Assembly: GCA_018263495.1 (NCBI GenBank)
Contig: JAANXC010000048.1
Location: forward strand, 5,026-27,500
Source of the DNA: Nitrososphaerota archaeon
Lineage (GTDB): Archaea > Thermoproteota > Nitrososphaeria > Nitrososphaerales > Nitrosopumilaceae
Direction: 5' to 3'
Length of the DNA: 22,475 bases
Shown here: piece by piece, positions 1 to 6,618 of the stretch
Numbering within the stretch: the first letter of the stretch is position 1
Layout of the letters: each line of letters begins with the position of its first letter
Made by a program: the position numbers and the translations under genes
Notes under the pieces: generated by a model
The model's input: only the letters and a program-made list of their open reading frames with translations
What the model was told of the DNA's origin: nothing
Database searches by the model: none

Positions 1-297
1 ATAATCAAGGAAAAGGCAAGGGAAATTTTTGGAGATGTGGAAACGGAGGATGCTTACATGTATGAAGGTAAGGAAGGCGTAAAGGTATTTCTTGGTCCTG
101 CAAATGAAGCTGGTAGAAAAGAAGAGAGGATTGACATTCTGCCACATTCTTTGCACGTATGGTATGAATTTACAAATAAGGTAACAGAATTTTGTGATTG
201 GCTTTTGGAAAATGTGTATTTAGTGAAAGATGTAGACCATAAAGGAGAAACGAAATACGAGAAATTCAGAATTAAGCAAAAAGAAGAAAATGTCTGA
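1..297 (+). CDS. Unknown protein, 5' end outside window
   Basis: The reading frame is open from base 1 (starting IIKEKAREIF) to a TGA at 295-297, so this is the last 98 residues of a longer protein. An internal GTG at 37 is not needed as a start because the frame continues upstream. The visible part is charged and soluble, with one Trp/Phe-rich helix-like stretch (VWYEFTNKVTEFCDWLLENV) and a Lys/Glu-rich tail. I see no recognised domain, signal peptide or membrane segment. The stop abuts, with no gap, the stop of the convergent TPR gene. No function can be assigned. Confidence 0.75.
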   Translation: MIKEKAREIFGDVETEDAYMYEGKEGVKVFLGPANEAGRKEERIDILPHSLHVWYEFTNKVTEFCDWLLENVYLVKDVDHKGETKYEKFRIKQKEENV

Positions 298-657
298 TTA
301 TTTTCCTTCTAATTCATTAAGAATGGCTCTAACATCATAAGCATCAGAATCAACCTCTAGAATTTTTTTACAACACTCTATCACCTTGGCATTTTCTTTA
401 AAATGCTGATGTACACGTAATTTTAGACCAAGTGCCTCAGTGTCATATTCGTTAATTTCTAAAACGCGCTCAAGATACCGCAGAGTCTTTTTTGGATCTT
501 GTAGAATATAGAATACACTTGCCATGATAAAAATAAAATCAGGATCATATTGGTATTTTTCTTCCATACTGTTTCCCAAGGCAATGGCTTCTTCAAATTC
601 ACCCTCTTTGATTAGTTTTCGTAGTTTTCTTTTTGGGTAAGAAAATAAGCCGACCAA
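298..657 (-). CDS. TPR-repeat protein
   Basis: A 119-residue soluble protein made of tetratricopeptide-like helical pairs. One unit covers about residues 36-70 (YDPDFIFIMASVFYILQDPKKTLRYLERVLEINEYD contains the usual small/aromatic spacing) and another about 70-105, ending ILEVDSDAYDV. TPR arrays form protein-binding scaffolds; the partner is unknown. The start is TTG at 657: an in-frame TGA lies three codons upstream and the next Met is residue 31, which would remove the first helix. No convincing TATA box lies at the usual distance. It converges on the partial gene at the left edge with stop codons side by side (297/298). Confidence 0.8.
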   Translation of the reverse strand: MVGLFSYPKRKLRKLIKEGEFEEAIALGNSMEEKYQYDPDFIFIMASVFYILQDPKKTLRYLERVLEINEYDTEALGLKLRVHQHFKENAKVIECCKKILEVDSDAYDVRAILNELEGK

Positions 658-703
658 AATTTTTCAATATTTAGAGAATTCTAGTTAGATTTTAACAATT
701 GTA

Positions 704-2227
704 TTACGAAATCTTCATGATTCCGTTTGATATAAGCCACTGAAGACCAGAAACGAATGCGTCGTCAGGAATCATACCGTCAGCCCACCAACCAGCGTTA
801 TTTTTAATCCAGTCTGGTATAACATTGCCTTCAGTACCTGTTCCCTGTTCAGTAGGTGGTATGTTCATCACACCATTTGAAATTAGCCACTGTATGCCAG
901 AAACAAATGAACCATCGTCAATCATTCCATCAGCCCACCATCCTGCGTTATTTTTAATCCAACTAGGAATAGACGTTTCAGATTCTACTGGTGTGGGTGT
1001 AAGAGTTTCTAGGCTGCCAGATACTGATTGTTTGCTTTGTAGATCAATATCAAAAAGTACATATCCAAATTTTGCAGCATCAGGCACACTGTATACCGGA
1101 CCTGTACCATAAACAATTACAGCAAATTTTTGCAGTCCAGGATCTCCTTGCATAAGCCAATATGTGTGCACTTGACCTGAAGCAGAAAATAACTTGTCAT
1201 GTCCTTCATCATCAGCTAAAGAAGCAATCGGTACTGTTTGGCCATCTATCACATTAACTTTTAAAATGTCATAATGCACTTGGTTTTCCCACAAGTCAGT
1301 AGAAAATGCTTTCTTAAAATTTATAGTCCATTCAATCTCACAGCCAATTCTAGGTTTTTCGGGACCGTATATGATGTCAGCAACCATTGAGTTCGTATTT
1401 GTATTTTCATAAATTTTTACCGTTTCATAATTAGTAATACAACCCTCCCCCTTCTTTGCCGCTTCCGTATCTATAAAACCTGCAAATGGATTTGAAGAAA
1501 CGTTGTCGTATTCATGTAATGAAAATTCGTATTCTCTAGGTGGATTTCCTTCCGTCACCTGAACCCACGTGAGGGCTTTCACTGGTAGGGGAAATTCATC
1601 AACAACATTGATGTGACTAGTTACGCCACCTGCCTTCCAACCAACAAGAATTGTATCATATTCACCTGCTGGAACGGTTATGGTTTCCATTCCGATAGGC
1701 GATACTTGTTCACCACCAATATTTGCAATCTTGCCCCATGATACCTTGGAGAATGCCTTTGGTCCTTTGCCAGGCTGATCAATTTCTGCAGTAGCAAAGG
1801 AAGAGAGCCACGATATTGAATTTTTGTATACAGATGCATACTTCAAAATATTATCGCTTACAGTACCTCCTATATACTCTGGAGTAACCTTACCTACATC
1901 CATGTGGCCTTTTAGTACCTTGTTTCCATCTTCAACTAGAACTTGAACACGAAGCACATCTTCAGGACCACTAGTTACTTCTTTTTCTATCCACATTGAA
2001 AACCAAAAATCTGTACAGTCCTTGTATTCAGCATGACATACTTTGTACTTGAAGTAATCACCAACTTTGAGATTTTCACCCGGATACCAGGATCCAGGAT
2101 GATCAACACCACCAAGACCTGCACCAATACCAGAACCAGCAGACACATGATCCGCAAATGTTGCTGGAACAACACTGCCACCTACAAGAATAACTGAAAG
2201 TAAAACTATGAAAATCGTATTACGCAT
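704..2227 (-). CDS. Secreted protein with C-terminal WIKNNAGWW repeats
   Basis: A 507-residue exported protein. Residues 1-25 form a signal peptide (basic MRN, hydrophobic IFIVLLSVILVGG, cleavage probably after ATFA). The middle 390 residues look beta-rich and contain four Cys (in VCHAEYKDC, EGC and IGC) that could form two disulfides. The C terminus holds two copies of a ~38-residue repeat (420-457 and 470-507) with core WIKNNAGWWADGMI and FVSGxQWLISNGxM. I know this repeat from exported thaumarchaeal proteins, often at the end of redox or surface proteins; its role is not established to my knowledge. No copper-site or protease motif was found in the body. A TATA-like ttaaat near 2254-2259 lies about 28 nt before the ATG, consistent with a leaderless transcript. 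Confidence 0.85.
   Translation of the reverse strand: MRNTIFIVLLSVILVGGSVVPATFADHVSAGSGIGAGLGGVDHPGSWYPGENLKVGDYFKYKVCHAEYKDCTDFWFSMWIEKEVTSGPEDVLRVQVLVEDGNKVLKGHMDVGKVTPEYIGGTVSDNILKYASVYKNSISWLSSFATAEIDQPGKGPKAFSKVSWGKIANIGGEQVSPIGMETITVPAGEYDTILVGWKAGGVTSHINVVDEFPLPVKALTWVQVTEGNPPREYEFSLHEYDNVSSNPFAGFIDTEAAKKGEGCITNYETVKIYENTNTNSMVADIIYGPEKPRIGCEIEWTINFKKAFSTDLWENQVHYDILKVNVIDGQTVPIASLADDEGHDKLFSASGQVHTYWLMQGDPGLQKFAVIVYGTGPVYSVPDAAKFGYVLFDIDLQSKQSVSGSLETLTPTPVESETSIPSWIKNNAGWWADGMIDDGSFVSGIQWLISNGVMNIPPTEQGTGTEGNVIPDWIKNNAGWWADGMIPDDAFVSGLQWLISNGIMKIS
707..820 (-). repeat. WIKNNAGWW repeat, copy 2 (C-terminal)
   Basis: This encodes residues 470-507 of the secreted protein, from IPDWIKNNAGWW to GIMKIS. 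It matches copy 1 in about 31 of 38 positions, and the WWADGM core is identical. The protein ends inside the repeat, so it is the terminal domain. Confidence 0.85.
857..970 (-). repeat. WIKNNAGWW repeat, copy 1
   Basis: This encodes residues 420-457 of the secreted protein, from IPSWIKNNAGWW to NGVMNI. A 12-residue Thr/Gly/Glu linker separates it from copy 2. The conserved Trp, Asp and Gly spacing suggests a small folded helical unit, not low-complexity filler. Confidence 0.85.
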
Positions 2228-2272
2228 ATAATGTTAATACCCGTCAAAGTTAGTTAAATGTTCCAAATAAGC

Positions 2273-2280
2273 AAATATAG
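2273..2280 (+). promoter_or_regulatory. TATA-like box for small protein gene
   Basis: The AT-rich aaatatag lies about 28 nt before the ATG at 2305, the spacing expected for an archaeal leaderless mRNA. This is the main reason for preferring 2305 over the GTG at 2287. Confidence 0.45.
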
Positions 2281-2304
2281 AGGATAGTGTTCGATTTATT
2301 AGAT

Positions 2305-2472
2305 ATGTGTGAATGCCCAAAAATACACTTTTACGAAGTTGAGTTCAAACTTGATGGTATGATTGTTGTTCCAACGCATAAAAATTGTGGAGATGGGTTA
2401 AATGAAAAACAGGCTGACACGTTTCAGAAAGAATTAGTCAAATCATGGGGATATGAGGAAGAAGAGGACTAA
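2305..2472 (+). CDS. Small acidic protein with CEC motif
   Basis: A 55-residue protein (61 if the GTG at 2287 is used) beginning MCECPKIHFYEVEF and ending in an acidic YEEEED tail. Three Cys (CEC near the N terminus and a central HKNCG) plus two His could bind a metal such as zinc, but no family is recognised. It has no signal peptide or membrane segment, so it is presumably cytoplasmic. The start at 2305 is chosen because it puts a TATA-like box at about -28. It is transcribed away from the secreted-protein gene and faces the metallothionein-like gene. Confidence 0.6.
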   Translation: MCECPKIHFYEVEFKLDGMIVVPTHKNCGDGLNEKQADTFQKELVKSWGYEEEED

Positions 2473-2529
2473 TTTTTCAAATAAAAAAACTTTAGACTAT
2501 TACTAATAAAAAGGAAAAAACTGTGAAAT

Positions 2530-2676
2530 TTACTTTAGTCCTTCGACAGCTTCCTTGCAGACACTACATCCACAAGTACAATCAGCGCTGCAAATGCAGG
2601 CTCCTTGCATTTCACAATCACATGCATAAGTTGAATCTCCAGTGTCGGCTTCACAGCCACATGCTTGATCTGTCAT
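2530..2676 (-). CDS. Metallothionein-like Cys-rich small protein
   Basis: A 48-residue ORF, MTDQACGCEADTGDS... to ...KEAVEGLK, stop TAA at 2530-2532. It has ten Cys (residues 6, 8, 19, 21, 27, 29, 33, 35, 37, 40), mostly as CxC pairs (CGC, CDC, CIC, CTCGC) plus CSVC, spread over only 35 residues, with many acidic residues and no aromatics except Tyr17. Dense CxC spacing is the hallmark of metallothioneins, which chelate Cu, Zn or Cd through thiolate clusters. The upstream frame closes at a TAA nine codons before the ATG with no other start. A TATA-like ttttaaaa is centred about 27 nt before the ATG. Membership of a named family is inference; a Cys-rich Zn-binding or Fe-S protein is an alternative. 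The gene is short enough to be missed by default length cut-offs. Confidence 0.7.
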   Translation of the reverse strand: MTDQACGCEADTGDSTYACDCEMQGACICSADCTCGCSVCKEAVEGLK

Positions 2677-2698
2677 GCAAAATGGATCATGTACATGG

Positions 2699-2706
2699 TT
2701 TTAAAA
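2699..2706 (-). promoter_or_regulatory. TATA-like box of metallothionein-like gene
   Basis: The ttttaaaa element is centred about 26-27 nt before the ATG at 2676. It supports the small Cys-rich ORF as a real, leaderless gene. Confidence 0.5.
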
Positions 2707-2771
2707 CTTTATGAAAAAAATCACACCGTTATACCAAGGTCTTCTATGAATTTTGATAGGTATACCAAAAA

Positions 2772-3686
2772 TCATTCATGAGATAATGAAAGTAAATAGT
2801 TTGTAGATTCGTGTAATTTGGTAGCCTCTGACTCAATCTTAGTTGTATCACTTTCCAGATCAAATCCAGTTTTCAATATATGAATTAGTTCTGGCTTTCT
2901 ATGAAGATCTTGAATTTTTTTGAAATTGTTTCTGTTAATGTATCCCAAATAAAAGTAACAATCAGAAAATAATGAATTTTCTATCATATAGCGATATTTC
3001 TGAGAAATTATCTTAGAGTGAGAATTACCCTCTATCAAATCTGAAAATCCCATAGTTGACTTTAACATTCTTGAAAGAAGAGATGGTGTGGCTCTCTCTA
3101 TTCCAATTGACTCGGTTATTGGGAAAATTAACTCATTGATTTTATTTTTGTTGGACTCACGTAACATCTTTAACATATGTACAGGACTGGGACGCTGAAA
3201 ATTGAATACGGATACGGCATCAGCAAGAAAATATGCCGCACATTTTAACCACGACGAAGAATATGGATCAGTGTTTAATCCATTTTTTGTCTTTGTTATA
3301 CATATTCCCGCTTCTACCAAACAATTTTTAATGTAGGCGTTAAAAATTTGTTCTTTTTTTTCTTTAATTTTTGATAATAGCATACGAAGCTCCCACTGTT
3401 CGTCAAGCAAAATAGTCATACCATCATACTGCAATAAAATATCAGGCGATGTTTCCTGCAACATTCCATGATAAATATGATAAAATGTTCCGTCAGATTC
3501 AAGAAAAGATTCTTTTTGTTTTTTCCCATCAAATATTGTTATATCATATTCACAGCAATCATAGCTAGATCCTTGACTCTTACAACCACCCATACCAACG
3601 GGGTAATTTTCGATCGAAAGTTTTTCTAATATCTTTTTAGCTTCCAAATCAAAAATCATGAGATTAGATTTTGTATAAAGTTTCAA
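2772..3686 (-). CDS. Unknown protein, possible nucleotidyltransferase fold
   Basis: A 304-residue soluble protein that I do not recognise with certainty. Residues 30-55 (VGMGGCKSQGSS..., then CCEYDITIFDG) resemble the hG[GS]...DhxDh active-site pattern of the nucleotidyltransferase superfamily. Residues ~145-180 (SSSWLKCAAYFLADAVSVF, then RPSPVHMLKMLRES) look like a helical substrate-binding-type domain. The C-terminal ~100 residues are predicted helical. The link is motif-level inference and the expected second acidic strand is not clear. The start is TTG at 3686; an ATG at residue 10 (3659) is the alternative, but an AT-rich block near 3703-3716 favours the TTG. It is probably restricted to this phylum. 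Confidence 0.7.
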   Translation of the reverse strand: MKLYTKSNLMIFDLEAKKILEKLSIENYPVGMGGCKSQGSSYDCCEYDITIFDGKKQKESFLESDGTFYHIYHGMLQETSPDILLQYDGMTILLDEQWELRMLLSKIKEKKEQIFNAYIKNCLVEAGICITKTKNGLNTDPYSSSWLKCAAYFLADAVSVFNFQRPSPVHMLKMLRESNKNKINELIFPITESIGIERATPSLLSRMLKSTMGFSDLIEGNSHSKIISQKYRYMIENSLFSDCYFYLGYINRNNFKKIQDLHRKPELIHILKTGFDLESDTTKIESEATKLHESTNYLLSLSHE

Positions 3687-3758
3687 AATGATAATTTTTT
3701 ACCATTAATGTAAATGCTGATGGTTTTTACTTGTTGTATACGAAAGCAAGACAATTGC

Positions 3759-3768
3759 TTTAAATTAT
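3759..3768 (+). promoter_or_regulatory. TATA box of tRNA-Glu
   Basis: The tttaaattat element is centred about 27 nt upstream of the first base of the tRNA, the usual archaeal tRNA promoter position. Confidence 0.6.
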
Positions 3769-3789
3769 AATTGATTCTCGTTTTTACAA

Positions 3790-3865
3790 GCTCCTGTGGT
3801 GTAGTCCGGCCAAGCATATTGGCTTCTCAAGCCAATGATCTCGGGTTCAAATCCCGACGGGAGCA
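3790..3865 (+). tRNA. tRNA-Glu (anticodon CUC)
   Basis: A 76-nt cloverleaf. The acceptor gctcctg (3790-3796) pairs with cgggagc (3858-3864), with one G-T pair and discriminator A at 3865. Anticodon stem ttggc/gccaa encloses loop ttctcaa, giving anticodon CTC at 3826-3828, which reads GAG. T-stem tcggg/cccga encloses ttcaaat. The D-stem has wobble pairs at its ends. No intron is present and CCA is not encoded. A T-rich run follows directly. Confidence 0.95.
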
Positions 3866-3914
3866 TTTTCCTTTCAATGTGTTCCTTAAATAATTCATAC
3901 TTGTTTTTATTTTA

Positions 3915-4598
3915 TTGGCATTACGTGATTTATCCTTAAAACAGGAATATAGATCAGATAGGGATGATGTTGTATCAGAATTTTTCATTCCTTGTTTAAC
4001 TAATAGTATTCAGTATGACAGAACTATAGAATTCATCTCGGTCAAAAGTTTGAGTACATTGACTTTTGGTTTAGAAAACATAGAAAATCATCACGCCAAA
4101 ATCAGACTGGTTTCAGGACACAGATTTACTACTTCTGACTTGGATGCAATAGTAAAACTCTTTGACGGACATAATAATGGTAGATTAAACGGCAGACTTT
4201 ATTTAGATAAAAAAATTGGCACTCTTATTCAAGATAGTAAAATTAGACGGCTAAAGAAGATAATAGACGATTTTAAACTTGAAGTGAAAGTTGCTATTCC
4301 AAATTCGGAATATGTAGATGGGGTTTTTGAGGAACGTATGGGAATATTTAGGGATGCAAATGATGATGTTGTTGCTTTTTCAGGTACATCAAATGTTACT
4401 TTTGATGCAGAAAATCGTAACTTTGAGTCAGTTGATGTTTTTACATCATGGGATGATAAGACACGTGTAGAGAACAAAATAAAGAATTTTGAAAACCTGT
4501 GGACTAATAAGACAAATTATGTTCAAATATATGATCTGATATACGCGGAGAAAAAGAATCTTTTAAAATACACAACAGAATGGGCAGTATCTACATAG
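3915..4598 (+). CDS. Stand-alone PLD-like domain, degenerate HKD motif
   Basis: A 227-residue protein that resembles the N-terminal phospholipase-D-like domain found in front of some SF2 helicases: LRDLSLKQEYRSD opening, AKIRLVSG strand, a helical middle, then GIFRDANDDVVAFSGTSN and a closing VDVFTSWDD. In active relatives the motif before GIF reads H-x-K; here it reads E-E-R (residues 139-141), so the catalytic His is gone and Lys is replaced by Arg. No helicase domain follows; the frame stops at TAG 4596. It may be a non-catalytic nucleic-acid-binding remnant or a neofunctionalised domain. The start is TTG at 3915, with an in-frame stop at 3891 and a TATA-like cttaaataa about 25 nt upstream. 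Confidence 0.7.
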   Translation: MALRDLSLKQEYRSDRDDVVSEFFIPCLTNSIQYDRTIEFISVKSLSTLTFGLENIENHHAKIRLVSGHRFTTSDLDAIVKLFDGHNNGRLNGRLYLDKKIGTLIQDSKIRRLKKIIDDFKLEVKVAIPNSEYVDGVFEERMGIFRDANDDVVAFSGTSNVTFDAENRNFESVDVFTSWDDKTRVENKIKNFENLWTNKTNYVQIYDLIYAEKKNLLKYTTEWAVST

Positions 4599-4602
4599 TC
4601 GA

Positions 4603-5199
4603 TTAGAATTCAAAGTCTTTCATATCCATTTTTGATGTGTTTTGATAAAAATTCATTCTTGAAATTTTATAATAAATTATTTCGCCCTGTCGTTGTATCA
4701 CTGCAATGATTGGTTCTTTACCCATCTTGGTTATTTCTTCAACTTTTTTTTGTAATTTTCCCATCTTTTCCTGTTTGCCCTCATTGAGACCAAAGACCAA
4801 AAACTTGGCTCCCTTTTCTCCAAAATCTCCTTTGCCATAAACTCTAAAGTCTGAACCAAAACCAAATCCATCTTTAACGGTATAACCTTTGTTTCTTAAA
4901 TCGCGATAAACTAAAAATTTTGTTAGAATATCCTCATGTTGTTTTTTGCAAATTTGTAAAAACGAATCAAAGTCTATGTTTTTTTTTCCCTTAAAAAGAG
5001 CTAGTCTGCCAGTGTATAAAAGATAAAGAGATTCAAATGGTTTTAGGAATAATTTATCTTTCTCCATCTCTCCGTAACCTTTCTGCTCAAGATCTTGTTG
5101 TCTATTAGGTTCTAAGATTATGGTCTGGTTTTTTATCAAGACACCTTGTATTTCTGGGTCTGCTTCAATCGACATGAAAAATTTGTTATTATTTACCAT
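4603..5199 (-). CDS. endA: tRNA-splicing endonuclease-like subunit
   Basis: A 198-residue protein of the archaeal tRNA-intron endonuclease family, which cuts bulge-helix-bulge motifs in precursor tRNAs. The N-terminal domain spans residues 1-90 and the nuclease-fold domain follows: FLVYRDLRNKGYTVKDGFGF, GSDFRVY with the expected catalytic Tyr121, FLVFGLNEG, and IIAVIQRQGEIIYYKISR near the C terminus. A Lys near 161 may match the catalytic Lys. The catalytic His normally about ten residues after the Tyr (HSxYLV) is absent: the segment reads EKGAKFLVF. It could be the structural partner of a two-gene enzyme or use a different triad. It is divergent from L10e and appears to share one AT-rich promoter element with it. 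It converges with the PLD-like gene, with 4 nt between the genes. Confidence 0.8.
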   Translation of the reverse strand: MVNNNKFFMSIEADPEIQGVLIKNQTIILEPNRQQDLEQKGYGEMEKDKLFLKPFESLYLLYTGRLALFKGKKNIDFDSFLQICKKQHEDILTKFLVYRDLRNKGYTVKDGFGFGSDFRVYGKGDFGEKGAKFLVFGLNEGKQEKMGKLQKKVEEITKMGKEPIIAVIQRQGEIIYYKISRMNFYQNTSKMDMKDFEF

Positions 5200-5220
5200 A
5201 TAAGGTCTTAAGTATAACCG

Positions 5221-5229
5221 TTAAAATAT
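5221..5229. promoter_or_regulatory. Single AT-rich box between divergent genes
   Basis: The ttaaaatat element is centred about 26 nt from the endonuclease ATG (5199) and 28 nt from the L10e ATG (5253). It is the only TATA-like block at the correct distance for either gene, so one box may serve both directions. Confidence 0.5.
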
Positions 5230-5252
5230 GGGCTGAAAAACATCTGTAAACT

Positions 5253-5756
5253 ATGCACGGTGAATGCTACAGAAAAGGCAACGGACAACCATACACTAGA
5301 AAGGAGTACATAAAAGGTAAACCACAAATCAAAATCACCAAATTTCAAAGTGGTAGTGCAGATAGATTGCAAAAGTATGATTATAGCGTACAGCTTTTGA
5401 TTAACGAAAGACTGCAGATAACACATATGGCTATCGAGGCAACTAGACTTGCAGCAAACAAAACACTTGAAAAAACAACCGGAGAAAGTGGCTATTTTTC
5501 AAAACTTAGAATATATCCTCACGTCTTGCTTCGGGAGAACAAGATGATTGCAGCTGCTGGTGCAGATCGACTGCAAGAGGGAATGAGAAGGGCTTTTGGA
5601 AAGGCAGTGAGTCTAGCAGCACGTGTAAAGAGTGGGCAATGTATAATGGAACTACAAGTAAAAAAGGAACATTTGGAAGCAGCTAAAAAGGCTCTAAAGG
5701 GAGCATGTGTAAAACTACCTGGAACACCAACAATTCGAGTTGTTCCGCTAAACTAA
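5253..5756 (+). CDS. rpl10e: Large ribosomal subunit protein L10e (uL16)
   Basis: A 167-residue protein matching the archaeal L10e/uL16 family, which sits near the A site of the 50S subunit and helps position tRNA. Diagnostic stretches are CYRKGNGQPYTRKEYIKG near the N terminus, ITKFQSG, HMAIEATRLAANKTLEK, LRIYPHVLLRENKM, AGADRLQEGMRRAFGKA and the closing PGTPTIRVVPLN. The length is typical for archaea. ATG at 5253 (MHGECYRKG) lies 28 nt from the AT-rich box. The stop overlaps the stop of the convergent downstream gene by 4 nt, so any terminator must lie inside that neighbour. Confidence 0.95.
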   Translation: MHGECYRKGNGQPYTRKEYIKGKPQIKITKFQSGSADRLQKYDYSVQLLINERLQITHMAIEATRLAANKTLEKTTGESGYFSKLRIYPHVLLRENKMIAAAGADRLQEGMRRAFGKAVSLAARVKSGQCIMELQVKKEHLEAAKKALKGACVKLPGTPTIRVVPLN

Positions 5757-6019
5757 GAAAAAGAAATCTCTAATTCATTTTCATGCTCTTTTAGTAATTG
5801 AATGAACTCGGAAAATTCTTGCTCCGTTGGATTCCTTTTTAAAATTCTTCTAGATTGGTAATAAAATGAGTTATACAGTCTTCCAATTATTATCCCACGC
5901 CCAAATACATCTGGATTTTTTGCTTTTCCCAATGAGTTAACAAGTGAAGTGATTTCATTTATTCTACTTGTAGATTCATGTATTTTCTCTTCCAGAACTT
6001 TTTGGATTTTTTCATCCAT
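5753..6019 (-). CDS. Small coiled-coil protein of unknown function
   Basis: An 88-residue helical protein (MDEKIQKVLEEKIHESTSRI...) with a charged N-terminal helix, a central GRGIIIGRLYNSFYYQSRR and an acidic C-terminal helix (EFIQLLKEHENELE). It has no signal, membrane segment or known motif. The frame is open upstream to a start at 6064, but the ATG at 6019 is chosen because a TATA-like ctataat block lies about 25 nt before it, and the 15 extra residues are hydrophobic and unlike the rest. The stop overlaps that of L10e by 4 nt. Confidence 0.7.
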   Translation of the reverse strand: MDEKIQKVLEEKIHESTSRINEITSLVNSLGKAKNPDVFGRGIIIGRLYNSFYYQSRRILKRNPTEQEFSEFIQLLKEHENELEISFS

Positions 6020-6069
6020 GACTTGGTTAGATTGATTATAGTTAAAAAGAATATGAAAAATCATTACGC

Positions 6070-6077
6070 TTTAATAG
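6070..6077 (+). promoter_or_regulatory. TATA box of tRNA-Gly
   Basis: The tttaatag element is centred about 27 nt before the first base of the tRNA. Confidence 0.55.
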
Positions 6078-6100
6078 ACTTGTGCAAAATTATCGATCAG

Positions 6101-6174
6101 GCAGTTGTAGTATAGTTTGGTTATTATTCTAGCTTGCCAAGTTAGTGACCCGGGTTCAAATCCCGGCAACTGCA
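6101..6174 (+). tRNA. tRNA-Gly (anticodon GCC)
   Basis: A 74-nt cloverleaf. The acceptor gcagttg (6101-6107) pairs perfectly with caactgc (6167-6173), discriminator A at 6174. Anticodon stem ctagc/gttag encloses loop ttgccaa, giving GCC (6136-6138), which reads GGC. T-stem ccggg/cccgg encloses ttcaaat. The D-stem is weak, with one mismatch. CCA is not encoded. It ends 5 nt before the stop of the opposing gene at 6180. Confidence 0.92.
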
Positions 6175-6179
6175 TTGCT

Positions 6180-6614
6180 TTAGTTAGATTTTTTTCTCAA
6201 TCCATTTTTTATTATATCTATTGCTTCTATGGCTTTCTCTGGCTTTGGTAACTGAACCATGAAAATCTTGTCTTGGTTAACTTCGGAATAATTTGGCGGA
6301 GACAAAGCAAGCATAGTTGTATTCGCCAAAGACTCAAAAAATTCAAGTGATTCATTTGCGTAAACTAGGAATTCTTCATGTATTTCTCCATAGGAAAAAT
6401 CAAGCATGATTTCAACAAAGACATGGCCTAATCCATCCTGTAATATGTTGAGATTAGTATTAACAGAAACAGGCTTGCCTTGAATTTTTGACATTATATC
6501 GTCAAATTTTCTATCATCTAATATGATCCTAGGCACATTTTTTCCATTAAAATCAAAAATATCAATCTCCTTGTATACGCGTGCAAGCAGTTTTTCCATT
6601 TCTTCGTTGGTCAT
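6180..6614 (-). CDS. Unknown soluble protein following the antiporter gene
   Basis: A 144-residue protein without signal peptide, membrane segments or cysteines. The middle looks like an alpha/beta domain: VPRIILDDRKFDDIMSKIQG, then alternating strands VSVNTNLNIL and HVFVEIMLDFSYG, then KIFMVQLPKPEKAIEAIDII with a basic tail. No catalytic signature is visible. It starts 4 nt after the antiporter stop, so the two are almost certainly co-transcribed. A role as a regulatory or assembly partner of the transporter is inference from position only. It faces tRNA-Gly, whose 3' end is 5 nt away. Confidence 0.75.
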   Translation of the reverse strand: MTNEEMEKLLARVYKEIDIFDFNGKNVPRIILDDRKFDDIMSKIQGKPVSVNTNLNILQDGLGHVFVEIMLDFSYGEIHEEFLVYANESLEFFESLANTTMLALSPPNYSEVNQDKIFMVQLPKPEKAIEAIDIIKNGLRKKSN

Positions 6615-6618
6615 TTTT

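Noticed and set aside
825..1112. 95-codon plus-strand frame
   Set aside because: It is antisense to the repeat region of the secreted protein, with no family features and no promoter.
2523..2714. 63-codon plus-strand frame rich in His and Cys
   Set aside because: It lies antisense to the metallothionein-like ORF, which has better promoter placement and a regular CxC pattern; the His/Cys content mirrors the opposite strand.
2731..2768. Direct repeat tataccaa near the start of the 2715-2771 spacer
   Set aside because: Two 8-bp copies in AT-rich DNA are expected by chance and match no known element.
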